DNA from: Sporosarcina sp.
GTDB taxonomy: Bacteria; Bacillota; Bacilli; Bacillales_A; Planococcaceae
DNA length: 57,078 nt
NCBI GenBank assembly: GCA_029263895.1
Contig: JARIDO010000033.1
Coordinates: 1-57,078, forward strand
Direction of reading: 5' to 3'
The translations under genes and the position numbers were made by a program. Every line of letters starts with the position of its first letter. Position 1 is the stretch's first letter. A model generated the notes under the pieces. It had not been told where the DNA came from. It made no database searches and was given only the letters and a program-made list of their open reading frames with translations. Shown one piece after another: positions 43,802 to 53,988 of the stretch.

Positions 43802-45553
43802 ATGGGAGAAAGTATTAAACGCTATTTGAAATTTGTGAAACCTTATAACGGACTAATTATTTTAACGATTATATTAGGTGTTATTAAATTTGCGATTCCA
43901 TTATTTTTACCAGTGTTGATGAAAATTGTGATAGATGACGTGATTGGCTCATCTGTAATGTCGCCAGAAGTTAAAACACAGCAATTATTTTATTGGCTAG
44001 GGGGGACTGCTCTTGTATTTTTCATCATCCGTCCACCCGTTGAATATTATCGGCAGTACTATGCCCAATATGTAAGTAATGCGATCCTATACGACATTCG
44101 AAAACAACTGTATTCACATTTACAAAAATTGAGTTTAAGTTATTATTCAAATACACGAGCAGGTGAAGTAATTTCACGCGTTATTAATGATGTAGAGCAA
44201 ACGAAAAATTTCGTCATGATAGGTCTAATGAATGTCTGGTTAGATTTAGCGACGATAGTTATTGCCATTTCGATTATGTTAACAATGGATGTTCAATTGA
44301 CGATTGTCACGCTACTAGCATTTCCTTTCTATGCATACAGCGTTAAACACTTCTTCGGGAAATTACGCGAGTTAACAGGAAAGCGGTCACAGGCACTTGC
44401 GGATGTGCAAAGCTATTTACATGAGCGAGTTGCAGGTGTCAGTGTCATTAAAAGCTTTGCTTTAGAAGAGCAAGAGCAGAAAAATTTTAATGATGTAAAT
44501 AGAAACTTTTTAGCTAAAGCAATTGATCATACAAAATGGAATGCGAAAGCATTTGCAGTTGTCAATACGATTACAGATGTTGCACCATTACTAGTGCTGA
44601 CATATGCAGGATACCAAGTCATTAATGGATCACTATCTGTTGGTACACTTGTAGCATTTGTAGCATTTATCGATCGGCTATACAGCCCGCTTCGTAGATT
44701 GGTGAATTCATCAACGAGTCTTACGCAGTCGTTTGCATCCATGGATCGCGTATTTGAATTGATGGAACAAAAATATGACATTGTGGATAGTCCTAATGCT
44801 GTTGAATTACCACCAATCAATGGGAAAATCGAATTTAATGATGTTAGCTTTGCGTATGAAGTAAATGGGGAGCCTGTATTACGTTCCATTAACTTTGTTG
44901 TAAATCCTGGTGAAACAATAGCATTTGTTGGAATGAGTGGCGGAGGAAAGTCCACGATAATTAGTTTGATTCCACGTTTTCATGATGTAACAGGCGGCTC
45001 GGTTAAAGTCGATGACTATGATTTACGCGATGTCCAGGTGAGATCGTTGCGAGAGCAGATTGGAATCGTTCTACAAGATAGTATTTTATTTAGCGACTCA
45101 GTTAAAAGTAATATTTTAATGGGTAAGCCTGATGCAACAGATGACGAAGTAATGGCAGCCGCTGTAGCAGCAAACGCACATGATTTCATTGTCGGTCTTC
45201 CTGATGGCTACGATACAAAAGTTGGAGAGCGTGGAGTGAAATTGTCAGGCGGTCAAAAACAACGAATTGCCATTGCAAGAGTCTTCTTAAAAAATCCTCC
45301 TTTGCTCGTCTTAGACGAAGCGACATCAGCGTTAGATCTTGAAAGTGAAGCGCTCATTCAGGAATCACTTGATAGATTGGCGCACGAAAGGACCACACTA
45401 ATTGTTGCACATCGTCTGTCGACAATTACACATGCCGACAAAATTATGGTTATCGACGCAGGAGAGTTGAAAGAAATGGGGACTCATGAACAATTGATGA
45501 GTCAGCAAGGAATTTATTATGGATTGTTCCAAGTTCAAATGCTCGGGGATTGA
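43802..45553 (+). CDS. ygaD: ABC exporter, half-transporter (YgaD-like)
   Basis: 583 residues: a six-helix type I exporter membrane domain (1-310) and a nucleotide-binding domain with Walker A GMSGGGKST, Q-loop, signature LSGGQKQR, Walker B LLVLDEAT and H-loop VAHRLST. Fused TMD-NBD in the lipid/drug exporter (MsbA/BmrA-like) family; it would dimerise. Substrate unknown. ATG 43802 with AGGAGGT 6 bases upstream; the in-frame GTG 43778 precedes that site and is rejected. Syntenic with B. subtilis ygaD. Confidence 0.9.
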   Translation: MGESIKRYLKFVKPYNGLIILTIILGVIKFAIPLFLPVLMKIVIDDVIGSSVMSPEVKTQQLFYWLGGTALVFFIIRPPVEYYRQYYAQYVSNAILYDIRKQLYSHLQKLSLSYYSNTRAGEVISRVINDVEQTKNFVMIGLMNVWLDLATIVIAISIMLTMDVQLTIVTLLAFPFYAYSVKHFFGKLRELTGKRSQALADVQSYLHERVAGVSVIKSFALEEQEQKNFNDVNRNFLAKAIDHTKWNAKAFAVVNTITDVAPLLVLTYAGYQVINGSLSVGTLVAFVAFIDRLYSPLRRLVNSSTSLTQSFASMDRVFELMEQKYDIVDSPNAVELPPINGKIEFNDVSFAYEVNGEPVLRSINFVVNPGETIAFVGMSGGGKSTIISLIPRFHDVTGGSVKVDDYDLRDVQVRSLREQIGIVLQDSILFSDSVKSNILMGKPDATDDEVMAAAVAANAHDFIVGLPDGYDTKVGERGVKLSGGQKQRIAIARVFLKNPPLLVLDEATSALDLESEALIQESLDRLAHERTTLIVAHRLSTITHADKIMVIDAGELKEMGTHEQLMSQQGIYYGLFQVQMLGD

Positions 45554-45594
45554 AAAACGCACGATTGATAGCTTTCTATCAATCGTGCGTTTTT
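45553..45594 (+). terminator. Terminator after the ygaD-like gene
   Basis: AAAAACGCACGATTGATA with its complement, then TTTTTT. Confidence 0.88.
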
Positions 45595-45637
45595 TAATTT
45601 GAAAACTCTCTTTTTTGCGATATATAAGAAAATAGTA

Positions 45638-45665
45638 TTGCGTTCACGAAAAGAAATTGTATAAT
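45638..45665 (+). promoter_or_regulatory. Sigma-A promoter of the app operon
   Basis: TTGCGT (45638-45643), 16 bases, TATAAT (45660-45665), 55 bases before the appD start. Confidence 0.65.
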
Positions 45666-45719
45666 AGTGAATAACGTTAGAATTCAGAAAAAATAAAAAT
45701 TATAGAAAAAGGTGATCTG

Positions 45720-46742
45720 ATGGATGGAAGAAAAACCGTTCTCCAAGTAAAAGACTTGCAGACGACCTTTTTTACAGACTCTGGGGAAATACCGGCTGTG
45801 GATCATATTGATTTCCATATAAAAGAAGGTGAAATTGTCGGAATAGTTGGTGAGTCGGGTTGTGGAAAGAGTGTTACCTCACTGTCGATTATGGGGCTTG
45901 TGCCAAATCCGCCAGGAAAAATAGTTGGTGGAGAGATAGTATTCGAAGATAATGACTTACTAAAAATGTCTGAGCGTCAAATGCGCAATATACGTGGTAA
46001 TGACATTGCGATGATATTCCAAGAGCCGATGACCTCGTTAAATCCTTTATTTACAATAGGAAATCAGATGACTGAAGCGATTAGTATTCATGAAAAAGGA
46101 TGGTCAAAGAAAAAGGCAGTAGAGCGTGCAATTGAAATGTTGAAGCTTGTGGGTCTCCCGCGAGCAGAAGCGTTAATGAAGGACTATCCACACCAGTTAT
46201 CGGGTGGGATGAGACAACGTGTCATGATTGCGATGGCGTTAGTGTGTGACCCGAAAGTTTTAATTGCTGACGAACCTACTACTGCCCTTGATGTAACAAT
46301 ACAAGCGCAAATATTGAAGTTAATGAAAGATTTAAATAGCCGGTTAAACACAGCAGTCCTTCTTATTACACATGACTTAGGTGTCGTTGCAGAAACGTGT
46401 GAGCGTGTAATTGTAATGTATTCAGGTCAAATCATTGAAGAAGCACCTGTCAAGCAAATTTTTGAAGATCCTCAACATCCTTATACAAAAGGATTGATTC
46501 AATCCATTCCGGATATGCGTCATAAGAAAGATCGGTTATATTCGATACCCGGAAATGTACCAAAGCCTGGAACGATTAAACAAGGTTGTAGATTTGCAGC
46601 AAGATGCGAATTTGCATTTGACCGTTGCTTACAAGAAAACCCAGAACTCTATGAAACTACGGATATACATAATACCCGTTGCTTCCTATATGACAAGGAA
46701 GGAGTGGAGCAAAATGACAGTAAAGCCTTTGTTAAAAGTTGA
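45720..46742 (+). CDS. appD: Oligopeptide ABC transporter ATP-binding protein (AppD/OppD-like)
   Basis: 340 residues, ABC ATPase of the peptide/nickel family: Walker [10 protein letters not shown]-loop FQEPMTSLNP, signature LSGGMRQRV, Walker B VLIADEPTTALD. The OppD-type C-terminal tail (PYTKGLIQSIP) carries cysteines (GCRFAARCEFAFDRC) that may hold an iron-sulfur cluster, as in other OppD/DppD proteins. First gene of an appDFABC-ordered operon. ATG 45720 with AAAGGTGAT upstream. Confidence 0.9.
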   Translation: MDGRKTVLQVKDLQTTFFTDSGEIPAVDHIDFHIKEGEIVGIVGESGCGKSVTSLSIMGLVPNPPGKIVGGEIVFEDNDLLKMSERQMRNIRGNDIAMIFQEPMTSLNPLFTIGNQMTEAISIHEKGWSKKKAVERAIEMLKLVGLPRAEALMKDYPHQLSGGMRQRVMIAMALVCDPKVLIADEPTTALDVTIQAQILKLMKDLNSRLNTAVLLITHDLGVVAETCERVIVMYSGQIIEEAPVKQIFEDPQHPYTKGLIQSIPDMRHKKDRLYSIPGNVPKPGTIKQGCRFAARCEFAFDRCLQENPELYETTDIHNTRCFLYDKEGVEQNDSKAFVKS

Positions 46743-47733
46743 AAATCTTAAAAAGTATTTCCCAGTGAAGTCGGGGTTACTAGGAAAGACGACGGGCTAT
46801 GTAAAAGCAGTCGATGATGTTTCTTTTCACGTGAATGAAGGCGAAACGCTTGGAATTGTTGGGGAATCGGGTTGTGGGAAATCAACAACAGGCAGAATGC
46901 TAATGCGTTTACTTGAACCGACAGAGGGGACTGTGGAGTTTGACGGCAAAAACTTAACGACTCTTACTCCTCAAGAAATGAGAAAAACGCGTCGCGATAT
47001 ACAAATGGTGTTTCAAGATCCGTATGCTTCACTTAATCCAAGACATACAATTGAAAAAATACTAGAAGAACCACTCGTCGTACACGGCATTGATAATGCG
47101 AAGGAACGAAAAAAGAAAGTACGAGAGTTTCTTGAAATAGTAGGGTTAAGTGCATACCACGCTAAAAGATATCCCCACCAATTTAGTGGTGGTCAAAGAC
47201 AGCGAATAGGCATTGCACGGGCGCTTATGACAAATCCGAAATTAATCATTGCGGATGAACCTGTATCTGCACTTGACGTTTCAATCCAATCGCAAGTGCT
47301 AAATTTAATGCAAGATTTGCAACAAGAATTCAACTTGACGTATATCTTCATCGCGCATGACTTAGGTGTAGTCCGTCATATTAGCGATCGTGTAGGGGTT
47401 ATGTATTTAGGCAAGATGGTAGAAATCGCAGACAGTGAACAGCTTTATGCGAAACCGATGCACCCTTACACGCAGGCTTTACTATCAGCGGTACCCGTAC
47501 CAGATCCTGCGCACAAAAAAGAACAAATTATGTTGGAAGGGGATATTCCTAATCCAGCCAATCCGCCTACAGGATGTACGTTCCATACTCGATGTCCATT
47601 TAAAATGGATGTTTGCGAGAAAGTAGTTCCGCAACTTGTACAACATGAATCCGGTCATTCTGTTGCTTGCCATCTTTACGATGAAGTGAGTAACAATGAT
47701 ATAAAACAGAAACAGATGGAGGGGTCTTTTTGA
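46714..47733 (+). CDS. appF: Oligopeptide ABC transporter ATP-binding protein (AppF/OppF-like)
   Basis: 339 residues, second ATPase of the importer: N-terminal [16 protein letters not shown], Walker [10 protein letters not shown], signature [10 protein letters not shown], Walker [13 protein letters not shown], and a tail with [16 protein letters not shown] cysteines. A much longer upstream reading exists, but GGAAGGAG lies 8 bases before ATG 46714 and the family begins here. It overlaps appD by 29 bases and appA by 4, indicating coupled translation. Confidence 0.9.
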   Translation: MTVKPLLKVENLKKYFPVKSGLLGKTTGYVKAVDDVSFHVNEGETLGIVGESGCGKSTTGRMLMRLLEPTEGTVEFDGKNLTTLTPQEMRKTRRDIQMVFQDPYASLNPRHTIEKILEEPLVVHGIDNAKERKKKVREFLEIVGLSAYHAKRYPHQFSGGQRQRIGIARALMTNPKLIIADEPVSALDVSIQSQVLNLMQDLQQEFNLTYIFIAHDLGVVRHISDRVGVMYLGKMVEIADSEQLYAKPMHPYTQALLSAVPVPDPAHKKEQIMLEGDIPNPANPPTGCTFHTRCPFKMDVCEKVVPQLVQHESGHSVACHLYDEVSNNDIKQKQMEGSF

Positions 47734-49343
47734 AGAAAAGTAAATTATGGTCAGTTACCTTAATGCTTCTACTTGTACTTTCTACAGCACTTGCGGCTTG
47801 TTCGCAAGGGGGGGGAGAACAAGGTAAAGGCGAAAAGGGTAGCGGTTCGGATAATCAGAACACTTTAATCTTTGGGCGCGGTGGAGATTCTACTTCACTT
47901 GATCCATCTAGAATAACAGAAGGAGAATCTTTTAAAGTAACGGTTAACATTTTTGAAACGCTTCTAAATTTTGGTGAAGATGATACGACTATTCAACCCG
48001 GTCTTGCTGAAAAGTGGGATACGAGTGAAGATGGACTAACGTATACCTTCACATTACGTAAAGGCGTAAAATTCCATGATGATACAGACTTTAATGCAGA
48101 AGCTGTCGTTAAAAACTTTGAACGTTGGGCAGCTGGAGATGCGGAAATGTTTCCATATTACAGTTCAATGTTCGGTGGCTTTAAAGATGATGAAGATCAT
48201 GTAATTGAATCAGTTACGGCTGATGGCGATCACACTGTCGTTATTAAATTAAAGCGTGTTCAAGCGCCATTCTTGAAAAATATTGCAATGAGTACGTTTG
48301 CGATTTCAAGCCCGACTGCTTTTGAAAAGGGTGACGATGATTACGAGAGAAACCCTGTAGGTACAGGTCCATTCAAATTTGTTAATTGGAAACCAAATCA
48401 GTCAATTACACTTGAAAAGTTTGATAAGTACTGGGAAAAAGGATTACCTAAGCTTGATAAAGTTATTTTTAGATCGATTCCTGATAACTCAGCTCGTTTG
48501 AATGAGCTAATGTCTGGTAGCATTGACTTAGCAGATGGTATCAATCCTTCTGATGGTGCTTCAATTGAAGGTAATGACAAATTACAATTGTTCGAACGTC
48601 CATCTATGAATGTTGGCTACTTAGGACTAACGGTAACACGTCCACCATTTGACAAAAAAGAAGTACGCCAAGCAATGAACTACGCAATTGATAAGCAAGC
48701 AATCGTTGACTCGTTCTTTGAAGGTCGTGCGAATATTGCGAAAAATCCAATGCCGCCATCAATTTCTGGCTATAACGATGACGTAAAAGGCTATGAATAT
48801 AACCCTGAAAAAGCAAAAGAACTACTAAAAGCAGCTGGTTTAGAAAAAGGGTTTGAAATGGAGTTATGGGCAATGCCGGAACCACGTCCGTATATGCCAG
48901 ACGGTTCAAAAATAGCTGAAGTTATTCAGAAAAATCTTGCGGATGTAGGGATTACTGCGAAAATCGTCTCACATGAGTGGGGGACTTATCTAGACCTTGT
49001 AGGTAAAGGCGATGCAGATGCATTCATGTTAGGTTGGACTGGTGATAACGGAGATGCAGATAACTTCTTGTATGTCTTGTTAGATGAAGATAATATCGGT
49101 AGCAATAACTATACGTATTACAAAAATGATGAGCTTCATAAGTTATTCATTGAAGCGCAGACAGAAGTAGATGAAGAAAAACGTAACGAGATATACAAAA
49201 AATCACAAGAAATCATTCATGAGGATGCACCGTGGGTTCCACTTGCACACTCAACACCATTACTTGGTGGAGCTAAAAACTTAACTGGTTTTGTTCCACA
49301 CCCAACTGGGTCGGATCTTCTTTCGAAAGTAGAATTTAAGTAA
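47730..49343 (+). CDS. appA: Oligopeptide-binding lipoprotein (AppA/OppA-like, SBP family 5)
   Basis: 537 residues. Lipoprotein signal peptide with lipobox LAAC (Cys24), a short Gly/Ser/Lys linker, then a family 5 solute-binding protein: SLDPSRITEGES, FHDDTDFNAEAV, RNPVGTGPFKFVNW, EYNPEKAKELLKAAG and DAPWVPLAHS. Anchored on the outer face of the membrane, it captures peptides for AppBC. Start TTG 47730 (GGAGGGG upstream), overlapping the appF stop. A hairpin after it may allow more appA than appBC mRNA. Confidence 0.92.
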   Translation: MKKSKLWSVTLMLLLVLSTALAACSQGGGEQGKGEKGSGSDNQNTLIFGRGGDSTSLDPSRITEGESFKVTVNIFETLLNFGEDDTTIQPGLAEKWDTSEDGLTYTFTLRKGVKFHDDTDFNAEAVVKNFERWAAGDAEMFPYYSSMFGGFKDDEDHVIESVTADGDHTVVIKLKRVQAPFLKNIAMSTFAISSPTAFEKGDDDYERNPVGTGPFKFVNWKPNQSITLEKFDKYWEKGLPKLDKVIFRSIPDNSARLNELMSGSIDLADGINPSDGASIEGNDKLQLFERPSMNVGYLGLTVTRPPFDKKEVRQAMNYAIDKQAIVDSFFEGRANIAKNPMPPSISGYNDDVKGYEYNPEKAKELLKAAGLEKGFEMELWAMPEPRPYMPDGSKIAEVIQKNLADVGITAKIVSHEWGTYLDLVGKGDADAFMLGWTGDNGDADNFLYVLLDEDNIGSNNYTYYKNDELHKLFIEAQTEVDEEKRNEIYKKSQEIIHEDAPWVPLAHSTPLLGGAKNLTGFVPHPTGSDLLSKVEFK

Positions 49344-49350
49344 TAGACGG

Positions 49351-49384
49351 AAGGGAGAAGTCTTTCGGCTTTCTCCCTTTTTCT
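49351..49384 (+). terminator. Intra-operon terminator-like hairpin after appA
   Basis: AAGGGAGAA (49351-49359) pairs with TTCTCCCTT (49371-49379), followed by T-rich sequence. It lies between the binding-protein and permease genes, where partial termination or mRNA protection is usual in Opp-type operons. Confidence 0.65.
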
Positions 49385-49437
49385 TTTATCGAAAAAAGTA
49401 CATACTGTGTAGACTTTAAGTTGGAGAGGTGAAGAAA

Positions 49438-50442
49438 ATGGTCAACTATATATTAAAAAGATTGCTCCAACTCGTCCCTGTCTTGCTTGGGATGACATTC
49501 ATTGTCTTCATGATTATCCGCGCGATACCTGGAAATCCAGCGCAAATTATACTCGGGCAGCAGGCGACGAAAGAAGCGGTTGAAGCGTTGACTATTAAAC
49601 TTGGACTCGACAATCCTTGGTATATTCAATACTTTCACTATGTTGGTGGGATTTTTAAAGGGGATTTAGGGGAGTCGATGAAAACACGCATACCAGTTGC
49701 GGATGAAATATTTCCCTATTTGGCTGCGACATTTGAACTCGCGCTTTTCGCAATTATTATTGCAGTTGTAATTGGTATCAATGCAGGAATCATTTCTGCT
49801 TGGTTCCAAAACTCTTGGTTTGATTATACTGCAATGGTGTTGGCATTAGTTGGCGTATCGATGCCTATTTTTTGGTTAGGTTTAATGGGGCAATGGGTAT
49901 TTGCTTTAGAACTAGGTTGGTTACCTGTTACTGGACGTGAGTCTGTAAGAGATCCAATAAGTTCTGTTACCCATTTGTTTGTATTAGATACAATTATGCA
50001 AGGTCGATTTGACCAGCTTGGTGTAGTACTTAAGCATTTAATATTACCTGGTTTAGCGTTAGCGACAATTCCGATGGCGATTATTGCTCGAATGACAAGG
50101 TCGAGTATGCTCGAAGTAATGAGAGCAGATTACATTCGAACAGCACGAGCAAAAGGGCAAAAAATGTTTTGGGTTGTTTATAAACATGCGTTAAAAAATG
50201 CGATTATTCCTGTTTTGACAATCATCGGCTTGCAAATGGGAATGTTGCTAGGTGGTGCGATCCTCACTGAAACGATTTTTGCGTGGCCGGGAGTTGGTCG
50301 TTATATTTATGATGCGATTGGTTCACGTGACTATCCTGTTATACAGTCTGGAATACTCATTGTTGCATTCATTTTTGTAATGATTAACTTATTAGTAGAC
50401 TTGTTATATGGCTTAATTGACCCACGCATTAAATATGATTGA
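49438..50442 (+). CDS. appB: Oligopeptide ABC transporter permease (AppB/OppB-like)
   Basis: 334 residues, six membrane helices. N-terminal ILKRLLQLVPVLLGMTFIVF and RAIPGNPAQ are typical of OppB/DppB; the EAA loop is DYIRTARAKGQKMFWVVYKHALKNA, the coupling-helix contact to the ATPases. ATG 49438 with GGAGAGG upstream. Overlaps the longer reading of appC by 4 bases; the actual appC start is 17 bases downstream. Confidence 0.92.
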   Translation: MVNYILKRLLQLVPVLLGMTFIVFMIIRAIPGNPAQIILGQQATKEAVEALTIKLGLDNPWYIQYFHYVGGIFKGDLGESMKTRIPVADEIFPYLAATFELALFAIIIAVVIGINAGIISAWFQNSWFDYTAMVLALVGVSMPIFWLGLMGQWVFALELGWLPVTGRESVRDPISSVTHLFVLDTIMQGRFDQLGVVLKHLILPGLALATIPMAIIARMTRSSMLEVMRADYIRTARAKGQKMFWVVYKHALKNAIIPVLTIIGLQMGMLLGGAILTETIFAWPGVGRYIYDAIGSRDYPVIQSGILIVAFIFVMINLLVDLLYGLIDPRIKYD

Positions 50443-50459
50443 GGAAGGAGGAAGCGTGT

Positions 50460-51356
50460 ATGACTGAATTAGCACCCAAAATGGACGGAATTGCTGAGGC
50501 GCAAATTAGCAAAGAAGTTGGGCCTTGGAGAGAAGCATGGAGTGGTTTTAAAAAGAGTAAATTAGCAGTAGTAGGTGCGGGAATTGTATTTTTCTTCATC
50601 GTTGTTGCGATAGTCGGACCATTTCTTGTTTCGCAAGGTATAAATGATCAAAGTTTACCGAAACGCCTTCTTCCTCCATCAGCAGAATTTTGGTTTGGCA
50701 CAGATGACTTAGGGAGAGATATCCTTTCTCGTATTGTTCATGGTGCGCGTATTTCATTATGGATTGGATTCTTCTCGGTTGTAGGTTCAGTCGTAATCGG
50801 GAGTATGTTAGGTATTATTGCTGGATACTATGGTAAATGGGTAGATACGTTGATATCTCGTTTCTTTGATATTATGTTAGCATTCCCATCAATTTTACTT
50901 GCAATAGCAATTGTCTCGGTATTAGGTCCGAGTTTACAAAATGCGTTAATAGCGATTGCCGTTATTAATATTCCGAACTTTGGCCGTTTGATTCGCTCGA
51001 AAGTACTGAGTATAAAGGAAGATGAATACATTACAGCAGCCAAAGGAATAGGTATGAAAGATGCGAGGATTTTATTCGCACATATCCTTCCAAACTCAAT
51101 GGCGCCGGTTATTGTTCAAGGGACCTTAGCGATTGCGACTGCGATTTTAGAAGCTGCTGCACTTGGTTTTCTTGGATTGGGTGCAGAGGCACCGATGCCT
51201 GAATGGGGGAAAATGTTGTCTGATTCTAAGAACTTTTTACAATCTGCACCATGGACAATGGTATTCCCTGGTTTAGCCATTATGCTCACAGTATTAGGCT
51301 TTAATTTAATGGGAGATGGGTTAAGGGATGCATTAGACCCTCGAATGAAGAACTAA
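50460..51356 (+). CDS. appC: Oligopeptide ABC transporter permease (AppC/OppC-like)
   Basis: 298 residues, six helices, with an N-terminal cytoplasmic stretch (GPWREAWSGFKKSKLAVVG), the OppC-type WFGTDDLGRDILSRIVHGARISL motif in its periplasmic-side loop, and EAA loop EYITAAKGIGMKDARILFAHILPNSM. ATG 50460 is selected because AAGGAGG lies 8 bases before it. Last gene of the app-type operon; a strong terminator follows. Confidence 0.92.
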   Translation: MTELAPKMDGIAEAQISKEVGPWREAWSGFKKSKLAVVGAGIVFFFIVVAIVGPFLVSQGINDQSLPKRLLPPSAEFWFGTDDLGRDILSRIVHGARISLWIGFFSVVGSVVIGSMLGIIAGYYGKWVDTLISRFFDIMLAFPSILLAIAIVSVLGPSLQNALIAIAVINIPNFGRLIRSKVLSIKEDEYITAAKGIGMKDARILFAHILPNSMAPVIVQGTLAIATAILEAAALGFLGLGAEAPMPEWGKMLSDSKNFLQSAPWTMVFPGLAIMLTVLGFNLMGDGLRDALDPRMKN

Positions 51357-51369
51357 ATCGTTCTACAAT

Positions 51370-51408
51370 AAAGCCCCGATAGCCTATGTGTTAGGCTTTC
51401 GGGGCTTT
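51370..51408. terminator. Bidirectional terminator between appC and ygaE
   Basis: AAAGCCCCGATAGCCTA with its complement (one mismatch), five-base loop. Confidence 0.88.
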
Positions 51409-51413
51409 ACGCA

Positions 51414-52496
51414 TTAATAAATTTCATCTACAAGTTCTGTGTTTAACTCGTTATCATGATGTTTATTGAAAAGAATAATGAGTTTGTCTAAATGCTCGAG
51501 TTGTTCTTCATAATTCAATATAGAAGAGAGAATGTGCAAAAGGTGGTAGGAAGAGAATTCTTCTTCCTCACTCGCGATAGCGATTTCTTTTACAAAGATG
51601 TTCATGACATCATGTCGTTGGATGTAATCATCCTTAGATGAAACTCGATTGATGTCTGACTTTAGTTTGCCGATAAACTTCAAGTGCAACTGCTCATGAG
51701 CAGTAAGCAATGTATCAAGACGTTCCTGAATCATTAACCTAAAATGCTGAGGCAAATCGATTAGTTCATTCTCGAAATGATGCAGTCTTTTTAATACATC
51801 ATAGCTACTTCGTGAAGTGACAACCATTTGTCGATAGACGACAAGTTTTCTAGCTTTCGTTCTTGTATTCTTTTTAAAATAACTACGTTCCTCTTTAAAT
51901 AGGGAATACAATACGTCAACTTGAATCAGTCGTTCTTTTAACATATCCAAAGACTTTTTCGTTGCGATATGTTCTGAAGCTTGGCGGCCAGCAAGACGTG
52001 TCCAACGAATGATTTCGTCTTGGGCTTGGTGAATCGATTGGAATAACTTCGTTTCATATTTAGGCGGTAAAAATAACAAGTTAACGATAAATGCTGATAA
52101 CACACCGAGAACGATTGTGCTGAATCTTAGCAATGCAAATGACAGGAATGCGTCGCCTTTAATTTCCATGATGGCAATCATCGTTACGAGAGCCAACGAA
52201 ACTGACTTTTCTAATCCTAATTTCAGCATAATGACGATAATAATAACTGCCGCTAATCCAACTGTTATCGTTTGATGACCGAACAAGAGCACGAAAGAAA
52301 CAGCCGTTATCGCCCCGATTAAGTTACCTTGTATTTGTTCTAGTACTGATAAATACGATCTGTAAATAGATGGCTGTATGGCAAATATAGCCGCAATTCC
52401 TGCGAAAACTGGATTTGGCAATTGTAGCAGTTCTGCCACGAACAATGCGATAACAATCGCAACGCCCGTTTTAAAGATGCGGGCACCTAGTTTCAT
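51414..52496 (-). CDS. ygaE: Aromatic acid exporter family membrane protein YgaE-like
   Basis: 360 residues. An N-terminal membrane half (about 1-145, four to six helices) has the ArAE_1 (DUF939) pattern: ARIFKTGVAIVIALFVAELL, AGIAAIFAIQPSIYRSY and NLIGAI. A cytoplasmic helical half rich in Leu/Lys/Glu follows. FUSC-like efflux of aromatic acids is the family suggestion; the substrate is unproven. ATG 52496 with AAAGGAAA upstream. Its position next to gsaB matches B. subtilis ygaE. Confidence 0.85.
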   Translation of the reverse strand: MKLGARIFKTGVAIVIALFVAELLQLPNPVFAGIAAIFAIQPSIYRSYLSVLEQIQGNLIGAITAVSFVLLFGHQTITVGLAAVIIIVIMLKLGLEKSVSLALVTMIAIMEIKGDAFLSFALLRFSTIVLGVLSAFIVNLLFLPPKYETKLFQSIHQAQDEIIRWTRLAGRQASEHIATKKSLDMLKERLIQVDVLYSLFKEERSYFKKNTRTKARKLVVYRQMVVTSRSSYDVLKRLHHFENELIDLPQHFRLMIQERLDTLLTAHEQLHLKFIGKLKSDINRVSSKDDYIQRHDVMNIFVKEIAIASEEEEFSSYHLLHILSSILNYEEQLEHLDKLIILFNKHHDNELNTELVDEIY

Positions 52497-52555
52497 GGTT
52501 TTTTCCTTTCTACTATAACTATTTTCCGCAACTGTACCTTAACTTTCCAAATTGG

Positions 52556-53860
52556 TCAACTACTCATTTGTTCAGAAAGTTCTTCAAAAGCTTTATCCAC
52601 TGCGGTTAGTGTTGTTCTAATATCCTCCTCAGTATGAGCAGTTGTAAGGAACCAAGCTTCATATTTTGATGGTGCAAGATTGATGCCATTCTTTAGCATA
52701 AGTTTAAAGAATTTCGCAAAAGTTTCACCGTTAGTAGCTTCAGCTTGTTCATAATTCTCAACTTTTACATCTGTAAAGAATAATGTAAGAGCTCCTTTTA
52801 GACGGTTTGTTGTAAGTGTTATACCGTGTCTTTTTGCGGAATCTAAAATTCCGTCTTCTAAAATAGCGCCCAATCTATCCAACTCATCATAGATGCCTGG
52901 CTCTTGCAACACTTCTAGACATGCAATACCTGCAAGAATAGATGCAGGATTACCTGCCATAGTTCCAGCTTGATATGCAGGACCTAGAGGCGCCACTTGT
53001 TCCATGATTTCTTTCTTTCCGCCATATGCCCCGATAGGTAGACCACCACCAATAATTTTACCTAGTGCAGTTAAATCTGGTGTGAGACCTAAAAGATCTT
53101 GAGCGCCGCCGTAATGGAATCGGAAAGCAGTAATTACTTCATCATAAACAATTAAAGCGCCCTTTTCAGCTGCTAACTGATGAACGAGTTGTAGGAAACC
53201 TTCATTAGGCTCAACGATTCCAAAGTTGCCGACAATAGGCTCCACCAATACGCAAGCGATTTCTTCTCCCCATTTGTCCATCGCTTCCTTATAAGCAGTT
53301 GGATTATTAAAAGGAATAGTAATTACTTCTTCAGCGGTTGACTTAGGTACTCCCGCTGAATCAGGTGTGCCAAGTGTAGCTGGTCCAGAACCAGCTGCAA
53401 CAAGAACTAAATCAGAATGTCCATGATAACAACCAGCGAATTTCATTATTTTGGTTCTACCTGTATAAGCTCTTGAAACTCGAATAGTTGTCATCACTGC
53501 TTCAGTTCCAGAATTTACGAAACGAACTTTATCCATTCCGGGCATCGCTTCTTTTAACATTTTTGCGAATTTCACTTCATGACGTGTTGGTGTTCCGTAA
53601 AGAAGTCCTGTTTGAGCAGCTTTTATTACAGCTTCAGTAATATGTGGATGTGCATGGCCAGTAATAATTGGACCGTATGCTGCTAAATAATCAATATACT
53701 TATTTCCATCTACATCCCAAAAGTATGCCCCTTCTCCACGTTCCATGACAGTCGGCGCGCCGCCACCAACTGCGCGATAGCCACGCGAAGGACTGTTAAC
53801 ACCACCTACTATATGTTTGCAAGCCTCATCATAAATTTGTTCAGAAATAATTCTAGTCAT
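52556..53860 (-). CDS. gsaB: Glutamate-1-semialdehyde 2,1-aminomutase GsaB
   Basis: 434 residues, class III PLP aminotransferase fold. [12 protein letters not shown] at the N-terminus, PLP-phosphate region [20 protein letters not shown], Asp in [10 protein letters not shown] and Schiff-base Lys268 in [18 protein letters not shown]. It makes 5-aminolevulinate for heme. The genomic position (ygaE-gsaB-bcp-perR) identifies the GsaB paralogue rather than the hem-operon HemL. ATG 53860 with GGAGGAATT upstream. Confidence 0.93.
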   Translation of the reverse strand: MTRIISEQIYDEACKHIVGGVNSPSRGYRAVGGGAPTVMERGEGAYFWDVDGNKYIDYLAAYGPIITGHAHPHITEAVIKAAQTGLLYGTPTRHEVKFAKMLKEAMPGMDKVRFVNSGTEAVMTTIRVSRAYTGRTKIMKFAGCYHGHSDLVLVAAGSGPATLGTPDSAGVPKSTAEEVITIPFNNPTAYKEAMDKWGEEIACVLVEPIVGNFGIVEPNEGFLQLVHQLAAEKGALIVYDEVITAFRFHYGGAQDLLGLTPDLTALGKIIGGGLPIGAYGGKKEIMEQVAPLGPAYQAGTMAGNPASILAGIACLEVLQEPGIYDELDRLGAILEDGILDSAKRHGITLTTNRLKGALTLFFTDVKVENYEQAEATNGETFAKFFKLMLKNGINLAPSKYEAWFLTTAHTEEDIRTTLTAVDKAFEELSEQMSS

Positions 53861-53988
53861 CCTAATTCCTCCGATCGATTGTATACTCTATCTATTGTAA
53901 ACAAAATGAGTGCGTTACGGCAAAGAAATTGAAACAAGTTAAGTTCTTCGATACGATTAAGAAAATAAACCAAATGGAGGAATTATAA

